A program made the translations under genes and the position numbers. The notes under the pieces are model-generated. The model had not been told where the DNA came from, did no database searches, and was given only the letters and a program-made list of their open reading frames with translations. A stretch of 64,000 nucleotides of DNA. It comes from Hydractinia symbiolongicarpus (taxonomy: Eukaryota; Cnidaria; Hydrozoa; Anthoathecata; Hydractiniidae). Numbering within the stretch: position 1 is the stretch's first letter; each line of letters opens with the position of its first letter. The stretch spans positions 10,039,001-10,103,000 of the forward strand of contig NC_079875.1 in NCBI RefSeq assembly GCF_029227915.1. The letters run 5' to 3'. Positions 12,501-22,902 of the stretch are shown piece by piece.

Positions 12501-12687
12501 TGGCAAAATTCAAAGTTATTAAACGTCCAGGATAACTCGGACGATTTCCCTCAGGTGTTTTCCTTGTTTCTAGATTATCGTACTTGGTCTTGTACGTATT
12601 CAAGTTATGTAATGTAACCGAAGCTTCTATGTACTGTAGAAACATATTAAAGTAAGTTTTACGCGAATACTAAAAGCGCTTGAAAAG
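9578..12687. other. Long AT-rich non-coding stretch
   Basis: No supported gene. On the minus strand a candidate poly(A) signal AATAAA (plus TTTATT at 12491-12496) lies about 190 bp past the stop codon of methyltransferase copy A, so its 3' UTR probably ends near there. Confidence 0.4.
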
Positions 12688-13857
12688 TTATAATACTTTG
12701 AACATGACGTAGTAACAATAGACTCTCTCAAAGTTGTTCCTTGGATCCAATCTATACGCCTCCTTCTTCATGTAGATTAACTCTGCCTTCTTTTCCTTCA
12801 TCAACTTACCTTGCCAATACATAAAATCCATTTTGTCGTTTGGATCAGAAACTGTATAATGTATGTAACCACCGGGCTTCACTATACGTGCAAGCTCAAA
12901 TATGGTATCCATTGAAAGGTGACAAGCGATGTAACATCCAGTAGACATAGCTACGTCATATGAATTGTCTTCGATGCCTGGGGTTGGATTAGCTGTTAAC
13001 AGTGCTAAATAGAGATGTAGGATCTTAGTACAAACACAGAGAAACATTAGTTATTTGTTGGTGCTGAGATCATAGTTCACTTCAATGTGGAAACCTTATG
13101 ACTTTTTTATTTATGTTACAGTTTAATAAAGGAGCATCAAAATAACGCTACTGTCAATAATGTTTTATCAAGGCCCTTGAAAACGGTTAAAATCAGAAAC
13201 TGAGGAAGTATGAAGTGTGATTTTTTTTGACTTAATTTCAACCAATTGGATAAAAAATTGGTCGAAAAGGGAGAGAGATAAAAAAGGCAGCCGGTTTTGA
13301 TAAGATCTAGGACTTAATCCGAAATCTTAATGCAGTTAGTTCGCATTTAAAATGGTAATATCTATTTGCGTCATGAAAATTAAATGTAATGGCCCTGTAT
13401 GGATCTACTTAAGTATTTACTTATTTATCTACTTATCCGGAAACAATATTTGACAGTGTGTTAATAACAATAATAGTAACAACTAACCTTTAAATAGTTT
13501 ACCATAACATTTTGTTTCTTTAGCCATCTCTAGAAACTTGTCCGACATGTCTAAACCATCAATATTTTTAAATCCTTCTTCAACAAGAGACTTTCCAAGA
13601 TTTCCATTGCCACATCCCACATCCAAAATCTTCTTGTTCTCTAAATTTTTATGCTCGAAGAATACAGCCAAGTCTTTTGCAAGACCTTTGAAGGGCTCGT
13701 ACTTAAGAATAGCGTTGGCTTTATCATACATAGAAGCAAAATCAACATAAAATTGTGGCATAGTTTCTGTATTCACGGAATATAGTCTCTCCAAGTAATC
13801 CAAAATAAACTTCTTGTCTTCCTCACTGACAACGTGTTGCCTTGTGCTGTTTTCCAT
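12688..13857 (-). CDS. METTL27/WBSCR27-like SAM methyltransferase, copy A (two exons)
   Basis: A class I SAM-dependent methyltransferase, probably cytosolic. The family's substrate is not established. Exon 1 is 13488-13857 (370 nt); exon 2 is 13004 down to 12688, including the stop. They are joined across a 483-bp intron with donor AAAG|GTTAGT and acceptor TATTTAG|CACTG, phase 1, giving 228 residues. Motif I is ILDVGCGNGNLG (77-88), the SAM-binding glycine loop. The acidic end of beta-2 is IDGLDMS, with D103 placed to hold the SAM ribose. A post-motif DNSYDVAMS segment follows, then the ARIVKPGGYIHYT strand typical of METTL27-type proteins. The helical N-terminus (YDKANAILKYEPF) also fits the family. 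I chose MENST as the start because copy B aligns exactly from there; the frame is open further upstream, but without a conserved Met. A close paralogue lies 14 kb away at 26792-27783. The family call is firm; one-to-one orthology is not. Confidence 0.85.
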
Positions 13858-14219
13858 TTTTGTGCAGTCAAATCTGAAATTTAAATTATTGAGCTGAAGA
13901 CTCATGAAATACTTTTTTAAACACAGACAATATCCTGCAGATAAAAACACACAAATTTTAACAGCATGTTTGGGCTATTCTAATTGTCGCGATCAAATTA
14001 CAAGATTTCAAAAGTTAGATAAATACACACTAAACTAAAGCTGGATCAAGCCACAAGTAACTGTGTGGTCCGTGTGAAAGGTTTATAAAGCTGTAAATTG
14101 TGCCATATATCCAGGTGGAGCACTTTAGTCCAGGTATACAGTATGCGGAAAATCGAGTGAAGCACTCACACCATTACATTTTTGGGTGTAACATATTTTT
14201 TAAAATATCGCTTTCTTGC
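13858..14219. other. Upstream region of methyltransferase copy A
   Basis: It holds the presumed 5' UTR and promoter of copy A. A TTTAAATTTCAG sequence 16 nt upstream of the ATG could be a splice acceptor, but copy B lacks an AG at the matching place. Nothing else was recognised. Confidence 0.35.
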
Positions 14220-14690
14220 ATCTTTAACTTAAAAAACAAACACCGTTTCGCAGCCTTTTGTTGCCCTGTCATAGCAGAAACAGTCAATTAATATTTTTTA
14301 TTTTGTGAAATATACTGTACTATATATACTGTATATACTTTATTTTATAGAATATACTGTATCATTATATACACTGTGTATACTATACTTTGTGGAATAT
14401 GCCGTATAATGAGCGCCCAGGATATGCAGGTAAATCGTGTCGCCAACCCGCGTCGGCGTAATACCGTCTTCCAAAAAACTTTTTAGTGAAAATTCGGTTT
14501 AAATAAAAACACAGGATACAGTTGTTAACACTGGGCTGAGCGCCTGGTAAAGCTTAGTACACCATGTTGCACATCCATAAAAGAGTAAAACCCTTTAAAA
14601 AAAAAATATCACAGCCGTTGTTAATGCATGATGGATTGCTTAGTACAGGTAATGATGTGTGAATATAAGCGTAAAAATCCTTTTCGTAAA
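14220..14690 (-). repeat. Dispersed repeat family R1, copy 1
   Basis: It carries signatures shared with 16140-16390, 38985-39375 and 53330-53690: GTCATAGCAGAAACAGTCAA, GGGCTGAGCGCCTGG, ACCATGTTGCACATCC and a run ending in AAACCCTTT. Copies on this side and at 16.2 kb read in the opposite orientation to the 39 and 53 kb copies. TATACTGTATA microsatellite-like runs fill 14300-14400. No coding content was seen. Confidence 0.55.
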
Positions 14691-14782
14691 AAAAATTTCG
14701 CAGCATTGGCCTAAATAAAAACAAAAGAGGCAACTCGTCCGTACCCCGTCCAGCTAAAACAATTAATCAGCAATTTTATGTT

Positions 14783-15091
14783 GTACCTTCACTGTTACCA
14801 AACCATCCATAGAAAGAAATAGCTATCGATTTATTTGGTCCACTACTGTCTGGAGACAAACTGTTAGTAGTAATCGACTTATATTCAAAATATCCTATCG
14901 TCGCAGTTGTGAAAAACGCTACTACTTCAAATGTCGTTAACAAATTAGAGAAAGTATTATCATTTTTTGGATATCCAGGGACGGTTTGTATAGACAATGG
15001 ACCCCCTTTTAGTGGAAATGATTTCAAAACGTATTTGAAATTATACAATATCAAAGCGAAACATATTACACCCTATTATCCACAAGGATAA
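14783..15091 (+). pseudogene. Ty3/gypsy integrase core fragment (dead)
   Basis: The plus frame encodes a retrotransposon integrase core. KEIAIDLFGPL carries the first catalytic Asp, LLVVIDLYSKYPIV follows, and CIDNGPPFSGNDF carries the second Asp; the segment ends at ITPYYPQG. It is inactive. A TAG at 14810-14812 replaces a residue that is usually Trp just before the first motif. The frame stops at 15089-15091 exactly where the NGxxE motif with the catalytic Glu should follow. Protease, RT and RNase H are absent upstream. Debris of the C-terminal tail, RYPLRNRQKIYG, is readable at about 15506-15541. Confidence 0.8.
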
Positions 15092-15634
15092 CAAAACCTG
15101 AGTAATGTTATTAAATTACAGAACAGTAACTGGTCAATAACAATCCACAATTCATTGATCAGCCGAAACATCCATCATATTCAGAAGTGAGAAAATCAAC
15201 AGAAAGCTATCAATCGAAAAACAAAAAAAAAAATGGTTCGATTAGAAAAAGAAAGCAACCGAGTGTGACGTAGCTATCGACGATTACGTTATCCTGAGGA
15301 GAGAGAAGAATACTGATAAAACAAGGTCGAAATATTACAAAACGATTTTTAAAGTTATTGACATCAATCATAACATGGTCACAGTGATAAGTGAGAGAGA
15401 AAATAAATATACAAGAAATATTACGTATGTGAAAAAAGTACAATCACCTGAATAACAAAGACCAAACGATTTACCTCTCACAAATGACAAACGAGAAAGA
15501 AAGAAGTATCCATTACGGAACAGACAGAAAATTTATGGACACAACTGAAAATGAGATAACAGTGAAACATTTTTACATGATTTCGTGTGAACATTATATG
15601 TATATATTACTGGATGAGTCGATTTGTGTTTTTA
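15092..15634 (+). other. Decayed gypsy C-terminal region
   Basis: This is multiply frameshifted sequence between the integrase core and the LTR-like block. A Lys-rich segment occurs near 15210-15260, and the RYPLRNR tail typical of gypsy polyproteins at 15506. No intact frame remains. Confidence 0.45.
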
Positions 15635-15985
15635 TGTAACACCTGGGATGTGTTATGTTCTTTGTTTAGTACTGTGGTTCGTGAGTCTGTGTTTTATACT
15701 GTATCAGGTGTTAGTACATAACCCTGTATCTTTGTATCTAGAATTAGTTTATGTTAAGCATATGATACGAAAGACATTGCTTAGTATTTCATGTATGAAG
15801 CTCCGTAATATATGTGATTGGTCCGGACATTTATCCCCAACAAACTTAGCGAATATTTCAAAAAATAGGATGTTGGTCTATATAAAGAGAATTGGTTAGT
15901 CGTTTTTAAACACATTAAAGTCAATTTTTAAAGACCAGCACTTAGATATTATAACTGAATTGTCAGGAGGACCCGGCATTGTAAC
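15635..15985 (+). mobile_element. Probable 3' LTR of the gypsy relic
   Basis: The block begins TGTAACACCTGGGATG and ends near GGACCCGGCATTGTAACG. It contains a TATA box (TATATAAAG, about 15880) and ATTAAAG downstream, and it follows integrase debris directly. That is the layout of a 3' LTR. No second copy is present in the window to prove terminal identity, so the exact borders are approximate. Confidence 0.4.
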
Positions 15986-16139
15986 GCCGGTTAAAGTCAC
16001 AAAAACTGTGGGACCCAACCTCAAACGCACAGTAGAGCGTTTAATAAGATCCGCAAACAGTACTACACATACAGGTAGATCGCTTCAGTACAAGTATGCA
16101 GTATGTCGTAAATTTTACTGTTGTAAAGTTCACTTAAAA

Positions 16140-16390
16140 AATAACTTTCCGTTACTTTAGCTGAAGTAAGAAGACAGTTTACAGCTAGTTGTTACCCCGT
16201 CATAGCAAAAACAATCAGTCAATATTATTTTATTACGCGGAATAAGTTTCCGTGAAAGTTCAAAAGTTAATTGTGACACTAGGCTGAGCGCTTACTACAG
16301 GTAAACCGTGTTGCACATCCGTATAGGGATAATACCCTTTCAAAAGATATTTATCACATCTTTGGTTTAAATAACAAAACAGGAAAATCA
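16140..16390 (-). repeat. Dispersed repeat family R1, copy 2
   Basis: It shares CGTCATAGCAAAAACAATCA, TAGGCTGAGCGCTTACTA, CGTGTTGCACATCCG and a terminal ATAATACCCTTT with copy 1, in the same orientation. The gypsy relic lies between the two copies. Confidence 0.55.
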
Positions 16391-17344
16391 GGTTTTCTTA
16401 TTTTATTTTCTTATTGTGTTTTATTCATCTGCAGTATAGACTGTGCCGCTGTTTGGAAAGACCGTTCTTTCGATTGTTGAATCTTACTACTTAGCCTAGT
16501 TGCCACAGTTTGTTAGTACTTCTAGGCTGACCCGAACATTTATACAACTTTGTGCACGCGCAAAATTAGAGCAAATGCTTACAAGTTTTCAACGAACGGT
16601 TGGTATTTACAAAATAAATTTTTTTTCTGCCAGTTTTTTTGTACATCTCAGTTTAATTTTCATTGTTTTCATATTTAATTCTCTCTTACATTTGTGTTGA
16701 GAAGTGTTGAGAAGAACTTTATAACGCACCAAAATCTTAGAAGTGCAACTGACAAATGCGTCAAAAGTAAATAGTGCAGGTTAAAGATCACAAAATGTTT
16801 AAGTGCAATTGTAACTGCACTAAAAAGTTCAAAAGCTCAAATATAAAATACACCAAAATTAGAGTATTAGTAAAGAAATGTCACAAAATTGTAGTCCAGA
16901 AGTGCAACTGTGCAAATTCACAAAAGTTACCTACTAAAAGCAGCTGAAGAAATGCCACTGTTAAAGACGCACATATATGCAATTTTTGTTTTAACGTTTG
17001 GTCCTCATAGTACTTTATTACCATTAGGTTTTGTGTTAATTTTCAATGTCTTAAAATGCACTCTCAACCGTAGATGTTATTAGGGTAGCTATAAATGGAA
17101 TTGTTAACTGGGACAAAACCAGGTATTGAATACAGCAACATGTAATATGAATTCATGGTTAGTTCACAAACTCTTTTAGTTATGTCGGAATCCAGCAGTA
17201 TGTAATACGAGTTTGTGGTTAGTTCAAAATCTTTTCAGTTACGTCGTCTTTTGTCGGAAAAAAGCATTTCTTGCCAAAAACCTTTTTCAGTTTTGCGTGC
17301 AGCAAGGAAGAAGTTATTGAAGATATTATTTTGTTCAGTATTCA
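16391..17344. other. AT-rich non-coding stretch
   Basis: It has short direct repeats, GAATTCATGGTTAGTTCA-like and GAGTTTGTGGTTAGTTCA-like, near 17145-17230. No gene was recognised. Confidence 0.4.
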
Positions 17345-17496
17345 TATTACTGTGGAAAGTTTATCATTTCTTGAACATCATAGTTTAGTAGGCGACGTTT
17401 CGGGAGATCCTTTTCCCATCATCGGGCAAAGTAAAATGATGAAACTTCGCCTACTAAACTATCATGTTCAAGAAATGATAAACTTTCCACAGTAAT
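17345..17496. repeat. Large near-perfect hairpin (57-bp arms)
   Basis: Arms 17345-17401 and 17440-17496 are reverse complements with about two mismatches (TATTACTGTGGAAAGTTTAT at the outer edge, TAGTTTAGTAGGCGA inside), around a 38-bp loop. On the minus strand the loop and inner arm read GATGATGGGAAAAGGATC then TCCCGAAACGTCGCC. This resembles the GATGA/GAAAC layout of hammerhead-ribozyme-like ends of Penelope-like elements, but the usual CTGATGA is CCGATGA here. It is either a foldback element or inverted element ends. Confidence 0.7.
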
Positions 17497-18976
17497 AAAG
17501 TTAGAAGTGTTGCAAATTGTTTCAATAATAATCTTCTGCGGTGTTCTGTTGTTTTTTTCAACTTAACTTGATACTGCCCACTTGCTATTAGATGCATTTT
17601 TGTTGTTACTATACAACACTGTAAAATCTTTTGCCACCCAACACCTTCAGCTTCCACGGCGACCCACATTCTCTGTAAATCACTCAGCTTTATTGAGGCA
17701 TCTTTTATCAGGACAACAGAAAGTTCGGGCAAACGAAAGGCATCCAATGCTTATCTTTGTCTTGTACAGTACTACTCTTTCTACAATTAAAAATGTTATT
17801 CTTTGGCACTGTTATGACCTAGAGTATATTACTGAACAAGGGGATACACTTTATAAAGCAATAAGGAGTACAGAATTTCTATTCTGTCCACAATTCCCTA
17901 GAATAAGTTCAGGTTGATCTTATCTACGATCATGTTCTCTTGTGAGGGATATTACTTTTCGCGAAATGCCCAGACGCAAAAGCTGTGATTTCAAAATTTT
18001 GAAATATATTTTCTGTCCGGGTGTTCACTCTCTGTCATGCACATAGTGAAAATGTCAGAAAAATTTGATCTTTTTATGAAATATCAGGAAAATGTCAGGA
18101 TTTTAAAACTTGTAATGCAGATGCTTTTCAGTGTCGGTTTTTCCCTTCTGTTTGCAGGGGAAAATACTCGAAAATGTGTGGAGTTTTAGCTAAAATATGT
18201 CAGGAATGTCAAAGACATGTCGACTCAATTTTTGAGTGGACACTTGTAGATATACAAGAGTTTTCCACATAAAAATATGGTATAGTACGATTTTTAAAAC
18301 AAAACAACACAATCTAATAAACAGGAACTAAATCATTTTAGCGTTGTCTCTTTGTTAATTATAAAACATTGTGCAACTTTTGTTTTTAAATCAACACAAA
18401 TAAAGTAAAGTAAAGCCTCAAACTCGTAGACTAAATCACAGTTGTAGAAAGTTTATCCCTCGTGCAATTCCACAAAACTATGAAAAGTATGTGTAGAATT
18501 TCAAAACATAAAATGTTTATCATATATGTAAATAACACTTTTTAAAAGGTCCACAAAAATTTTTGCGCGAAACTTAACCTGCAATTGCATATTTTATTAA
18601 TACTGGAATTTAGTCTCATGATGGTAAATGCTACACATGTCTGACATGGTCTAAAAAATGTAAAAAGAATGAATGCCTGGTAAAACTGTGCCACAATGGT
18701 TAAAGTCATTGAATCACTTAGAATCAGCTCTTATGACTAAATAATTGCTCTTAAAAAGGGGCAATTTCCAAATATGAAGGGTGCAATATGCATGGTACCA
18801 ATCGACTAAATAACTCATGCAATATTCTTTAAAAAAGTCATACAACATAGTTTCATTTTGTTTGTAAAGTAGCTATACTCATTCGTTTTTCCTTTTTATT
18901 ATTTTTCGAGAATGATAATAATAGCAAAGTTTCGTCATAGCCGCCATTAAAAATATCTAGAAGAAATAAAATATAC
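17497..18976. other. Non-coding stretch
   Basis: Open frames at 17582-17917 (plus) and 17454-17747 (minus) overlap each other. Neither shows a family motif. I do not call a gene. Confidence 0.35.
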
Positions 18977-19286
18977 TTTGACATTGACAATCTCACACCA
19001 AATGACACCACATCACACCCACTCCTTTCCTGACGTCAAAGACAGTGCAAAACAATGTTTTTCTTTGGAACGAGTACCTGTAGACGAGGATGGCATTTTA
19101 ATAACAGATTGTATCCAATTTCTAAAAAATTGAAATCAATGATATTACAGTTAGCACCTTCAACACTGAGCACGAGATCACAATAATTGGAGAGGCACTG
19201 AGAGAAGAAGCATTGTTTCGACGTTTTAGCGTAGTATCTATCTTCTCTAAAGTTCAAGATGGTGATAACAATGACGAAACAGCACT

Positions 19287-19658
19287 GTTAAAGTACAGTC
19301 CTATGTTGTGCATGATAAGTCTGGACATGCAGAATTAACAGTTTTTGGAAAACATGCAGATTTTAGACATGACACAAATGTTAAAGTACAGTCCTATGTT
19401 GTGCATGATAATTCTGGACATGCAGAATTAACAGTTTTTGGAAAACATGCAGATTTTAGACATGACACAAATGTTAAAGTACAGTCCTATGTTGTGCATG
19501 ATAATTCTGGACATGCAGAATTAACAGTTTTTGGAAAACATGCAGATTTTAGACATGACACAAATGTTAAAGTACAGTCCTATGTTGTGCATGATAATTC
19601 TGGACATGCAGAATTAACAGTTTTTGGAAAACATGCAGATTTTAGACATGACACAAAT
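19287..19658 (+). repeat. 93-bp minisatellite, 4 copies, in-frame
   Basis: Four copies of a 93-bp unit start at 19287, 19380, 19473 and 19566 (GTTAAAGTACAGTCCTATG...). They are almost identical; the first codes Lys where the others code Asn in HDxSG. The period is a multiple of three, so the frame stays open. Near-identity implies recent expansion. Confidence 0.9.
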
Positions 19659-19682
19659 GTCGCCAACCTATTTGTACCCATA

Positions 19683-19799
19683 GTGCACCTCTGGAGTGCA
19701 CCTCTGGAGTGCACCTCTGGAGCGCACCTCTGGAGTGCACCTCTGGAGTGCACCTCTGGAGTGCACCTCTGGAGTGCACCTCTGGAGTGCACCTCTGGA
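19683..19799 (+). repeat. 13-bp minisatellite, 9 copies
   Basis: Nine tandem copies of GTGCACCTCTGGA; the fourth reads GCGCACCTCTGGA. It begins 24 bp after the 93-bp array. Because 13 is not a multiple of 3 the translation cycles every 39 bp, yet no stop arises in several frames, producing open frames on both strands that are not evidence of genes. Confidence 0.92.
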
Positions 19800-20038
19800 G
19801 TGGAAATCGATGACGATATAGTCCAATGTGCTCGTTAATTATACTTCAAAAGAACATCACTGGCACAATGCTGGAATATGTGTCAAATAAGAAATGGGAT
19901 GTTGGCGTCGCGGAGAAAGTTTTGTGTCAAATATTTATGGACAATAATGGACGAGGTTGCTATTCGCGAGAGAATGAAATTCCTAAAAGGATTATGAAGC
20001 TGATTTTGGCAGCAACAGTCCATTTTTCGAGAAAATAA

Positions 20039-22765
20039 TGTTGTAAAACTTGAGCAACAATAAGGACATAGACCATGATGGTGTTTTTTGTTTATTGTTT
20101 GTTTTTGTCTTTTTTGTGAGAGTTTTTGCATTTTGAAATTTGAAAAAAGCAAAATGCACAAGTTTTTTCATGCGAAATCATAGCTAATTTAAAAAACGTA
20201 AAAGCTTTTTCACGCGGAAAAATCTTTTTTTGCTAAGCAAATTGAAGGCCCCTGCCTGAAATTCGCTGTTACACAAAAGAATCAATGACACATAGATGGA
20301 TTTTATTAATACGTATACAATATTTTCCTTTTCTCAATCTATCAATCTGTTACAATAACGTTTGTCCTTTTGCCATGCTTAACGTTTTTCTAATATCTTT
20401 ATCCATAAAAATTAAAAAAATTTAAAATCTCATATTTTACTCGTTCGTAAAAAATTTTTTTTAGGCGTAAATAACCCTTTCCTTTAATTTGCGAAAGTTT
20501 TTTTCTCGAAATATGTTCCAAAAACAGCGAAACACGAAAATTTATTCCATAAATTTCGTTTTTTTTTTGATACGCGAAAGTTTCTGCCCTTAAAGTAATT
20601 ATATAGTTGTACGATTTCTTAACAGCCTTTTATCTGACATGTTGTTCGATCTGCCAATTAAAAACTAGCGCAGTCTGGAGTGGAACAGCACTCAGACATG
20701 AACACTTACACTTTTTTATTAAAAAATTACATTTAAACACTTGTATTCTATTCATTAAAAAAAGTGTTACTTTTGGAAAACACTTCTATTTTGTACGAAG
20801 AGTCTCATTTTAACACTTAAATTATTTACTAAGAAAAGTGTTACATTTTTTTAAATACCATTTCTATTTTCCTAATTGAAAAGGTTCATATCTACTTGAA
20901 CATTTTACATTTTGAATTTTTAACGCTATACTTATGAAAGTGCCTTTTTATATAAAAGTGTCTTTTTATAGACTCTCATACTTTTATCACTTATTGATTT
21001 TCGCCGACCGAATCTTTAAAATCGCCTTGCGGGATACAGAGAGAGACAGCGCAGCTAGGTTGGATACACGAGGCTGTGACATTTAGGCTTTAGGATTAAA
21101 TATTTGCGCGGACCCTGTCATTGTATTACCTGACTAATCAATAGGAAAGCTTCGTTTTGTTTACAACTAATAAGAGTACAGATTGTAAATAATCTGATCT
21201 TTACGATTTTCTAGTAATCTACGTTCCTTGGTCAAAGCTTTGGACTATGACCAAAAGCACTTGAATTCTAGTTGTGCGCATCGTGCCCTTTGGCTGTGCC
21301 TGTGGGGAATTTCTTTTAGGGTTGTCTTGCTGGTGGGAACTCCAGAGTAGTATATATTATAGTATACTTGATATAAGGTAAGAATTATTCAATTTTGATT
21401 AGCTAGCCGGTGTTTTTAGCTGATCTGCACATGCCTTTTGTCTAGTCACCAAGCTAGCTAACTTTAGAATAGTTAAAGCTAGCTAGCTACCAGAAAAGCA
21501 GGCTAAAAAATGCAGGCAATAAGCCATAGACTATTTTTTTTAAACGTTATTTCTAAGATTTGCGCATTGCTCACTTATACATATACTATGTTTTAACAGT
21601 TTTTTACATCTATATTATAACTGGAACATATATGTTTTTCCGTAAGCTGAAAATCCAGACCACATTATACACGTTTAGCCTTTATAATTTACAACGTCGT
21701 TAACCGTGCAATTGGCCGAGGCGAATGCCCAGGTATTAACAAAAATTCTCGATTTACCTTGGCATGTATTTGCCGACATGGATTATGTTGCAGTTGGATG
21801 TGACTTAATTTACATATATAAGTTTTGTTCTCATTGTCTTATAAATTTCTCTTTAAATGTAACTGCGATTTGTGTATGGGAGCATACAATCACAAACAAA
21901 ATATAAATTACCCACATGAAACCGAGTTTTCCAGCTTAGAGCAGGCAAAGGGTAGTTCATGTTGGGAGTTTCTTGCCAACAAGAAATAAATGAAATTAGA
22001 AAGGCTGATGTTTGAACACCTTCATAAGACTATATATAAGAGCAAAAATACAAGTGTACAACGCTAAAAAAGTATAAAAAGTAAGTTAAAAAAAAACCTG
22101 ATGCTATTAAAATTAAAGCAGGTTTAAACTTGGAAGAAAATGGTTTTTTCGTCGTCTGTCTGGTGATATTACACTGAAATTGTGTTTCACCGATGTTGTA
22201 CAAATTTTTAATGAAGTATAATCAAATATTTTCACAATTAATAATAATTTTTGTATTAGTCTTTCTTACACGTGTTGTGAACACTGTGAATAAAATCATG
22301 TATACATACTTTACGTGTCTTGTATATACGTTTTCTGTTCTGATGGTTTTAAAATTGAATGGAGGGATAAATGAGGGATAAATATGTTGTGTATGGACTA
22401 GTATCCAATTGTATTATCGTTCCTCATTTTTTGAATTTTTTTTCTTTTTTAGATTCAAACATCCACTGTCGGCATTTTCGAATGGAGCGAGAGAGTTAGA
22501 GTAACGCCTAAATACTGAAACATTCAGAAGTTCAATGTTACATAAAAGAATTTGTATATATCAAAAAATGTCCACAATTTTCTAGATCAATTTCAAAGAC
22601 ATCAATTTTTTTTTTAGAGAATGCTATTTGTAAAATATTTTATTTTTTTATTCATATTTAGACATTCTTTTTTTATTAGAACATTAGAATATGGTAAAAA
22701 GCCCTTGCAATGTTTCTAACGGTTTTGAGATGCAGCCTATAAATATTCTTGAGATGTTCTTAATG
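20039..22765. other. AT-rich stretch with degenerate repeats
   Basis: Around 20690-20960 the motif AAAAGTGTTACATTTTT and variants recur irregularly. A frame at 21706-21828 reading LAEANAQVLTKILDLPWHVF has protein-like composition and might be a lone exon, but I cannot place it. No other gene was recognised. Confidence 0.35.
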
Positions 22766-22902
22766 TACCGTAAATGATGAATAAGCGCCTGGGCAGGGAG
22801 CTTATTTAATTTCACCCATTAAAAGGGGCGCTTAATTGGCAGGGCGGTTAATTATGTAGTAGTGCTTATTCAGCAGGGGCGGTTATTCTGTAATTTATGG
22901 TA
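22766..22902. repeat. Foldback MITE, mariner-like (TA target)
   Basis: The ends TACCGTAAATGATGAATAAGC and the inverted TACCATAAATTACAGAATAA form terminal inverted repeats bounded by TA. The interior repeats GGCGCTTAATTGGCAGGG and GGGGCGGTTATT motifs. The TA flanks suggest a Tc1/mariner-type source (inference). Confidence 0.55.

Larger units (their letters stand above)
18977..20038 (+). pseudogene. Decayed gene with amplified OB-fold (RPA-like) motif
   Basis: Protein-like plus frames run through this region but change phase. Near 19040-19135 it reads AKQCFSLERVPVDEDGILIT. After a shift in an A-run near 19125 it reads TFNTEHEITIIGEALREEAL and on to about 19285. It then enters a 31-residue unit containing VVHDNSGHAELTVFGKHADF, repeated four times. 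That unit matches the D-x-S-G...L-T-x-F/W-G-x-x-A core of replication-protein-A type OB folds (family knowledge; assignment by eye). Beyond the 13-bp minisatellite, the frame at 19871-20038 (KKWDVGVAEKVLCQIFMD) also looks protein-like but is unrecognised. With frameshifts and minisatellite expansion this is read as a pseudogene. RPA-like OB genes often travel with transposons, but no transposase is linked here. Confidence 0.45.

Noticed and set aside
14776-15054. 92-codon minus-strand frame
   Set aside because: Lies antisense to the recognisable integrase core on the plus strand.
17454-17917. Opposing ~100-codon frames beside the hairpin
   Set aside because: Mutually overlapping, unrecognised, and partly built from the hairpin arm.
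19287-19658. Possible CRISPR-like array
   Set aside because: The copies are contiguous 93-bp units without spacers, in animal nuclear DNA; it is a minisatellite.
19580-19792. Minus-strand frame over the minisatellites
   Set aside because: Antisense product of the 13-bp and 93-bp arrays.
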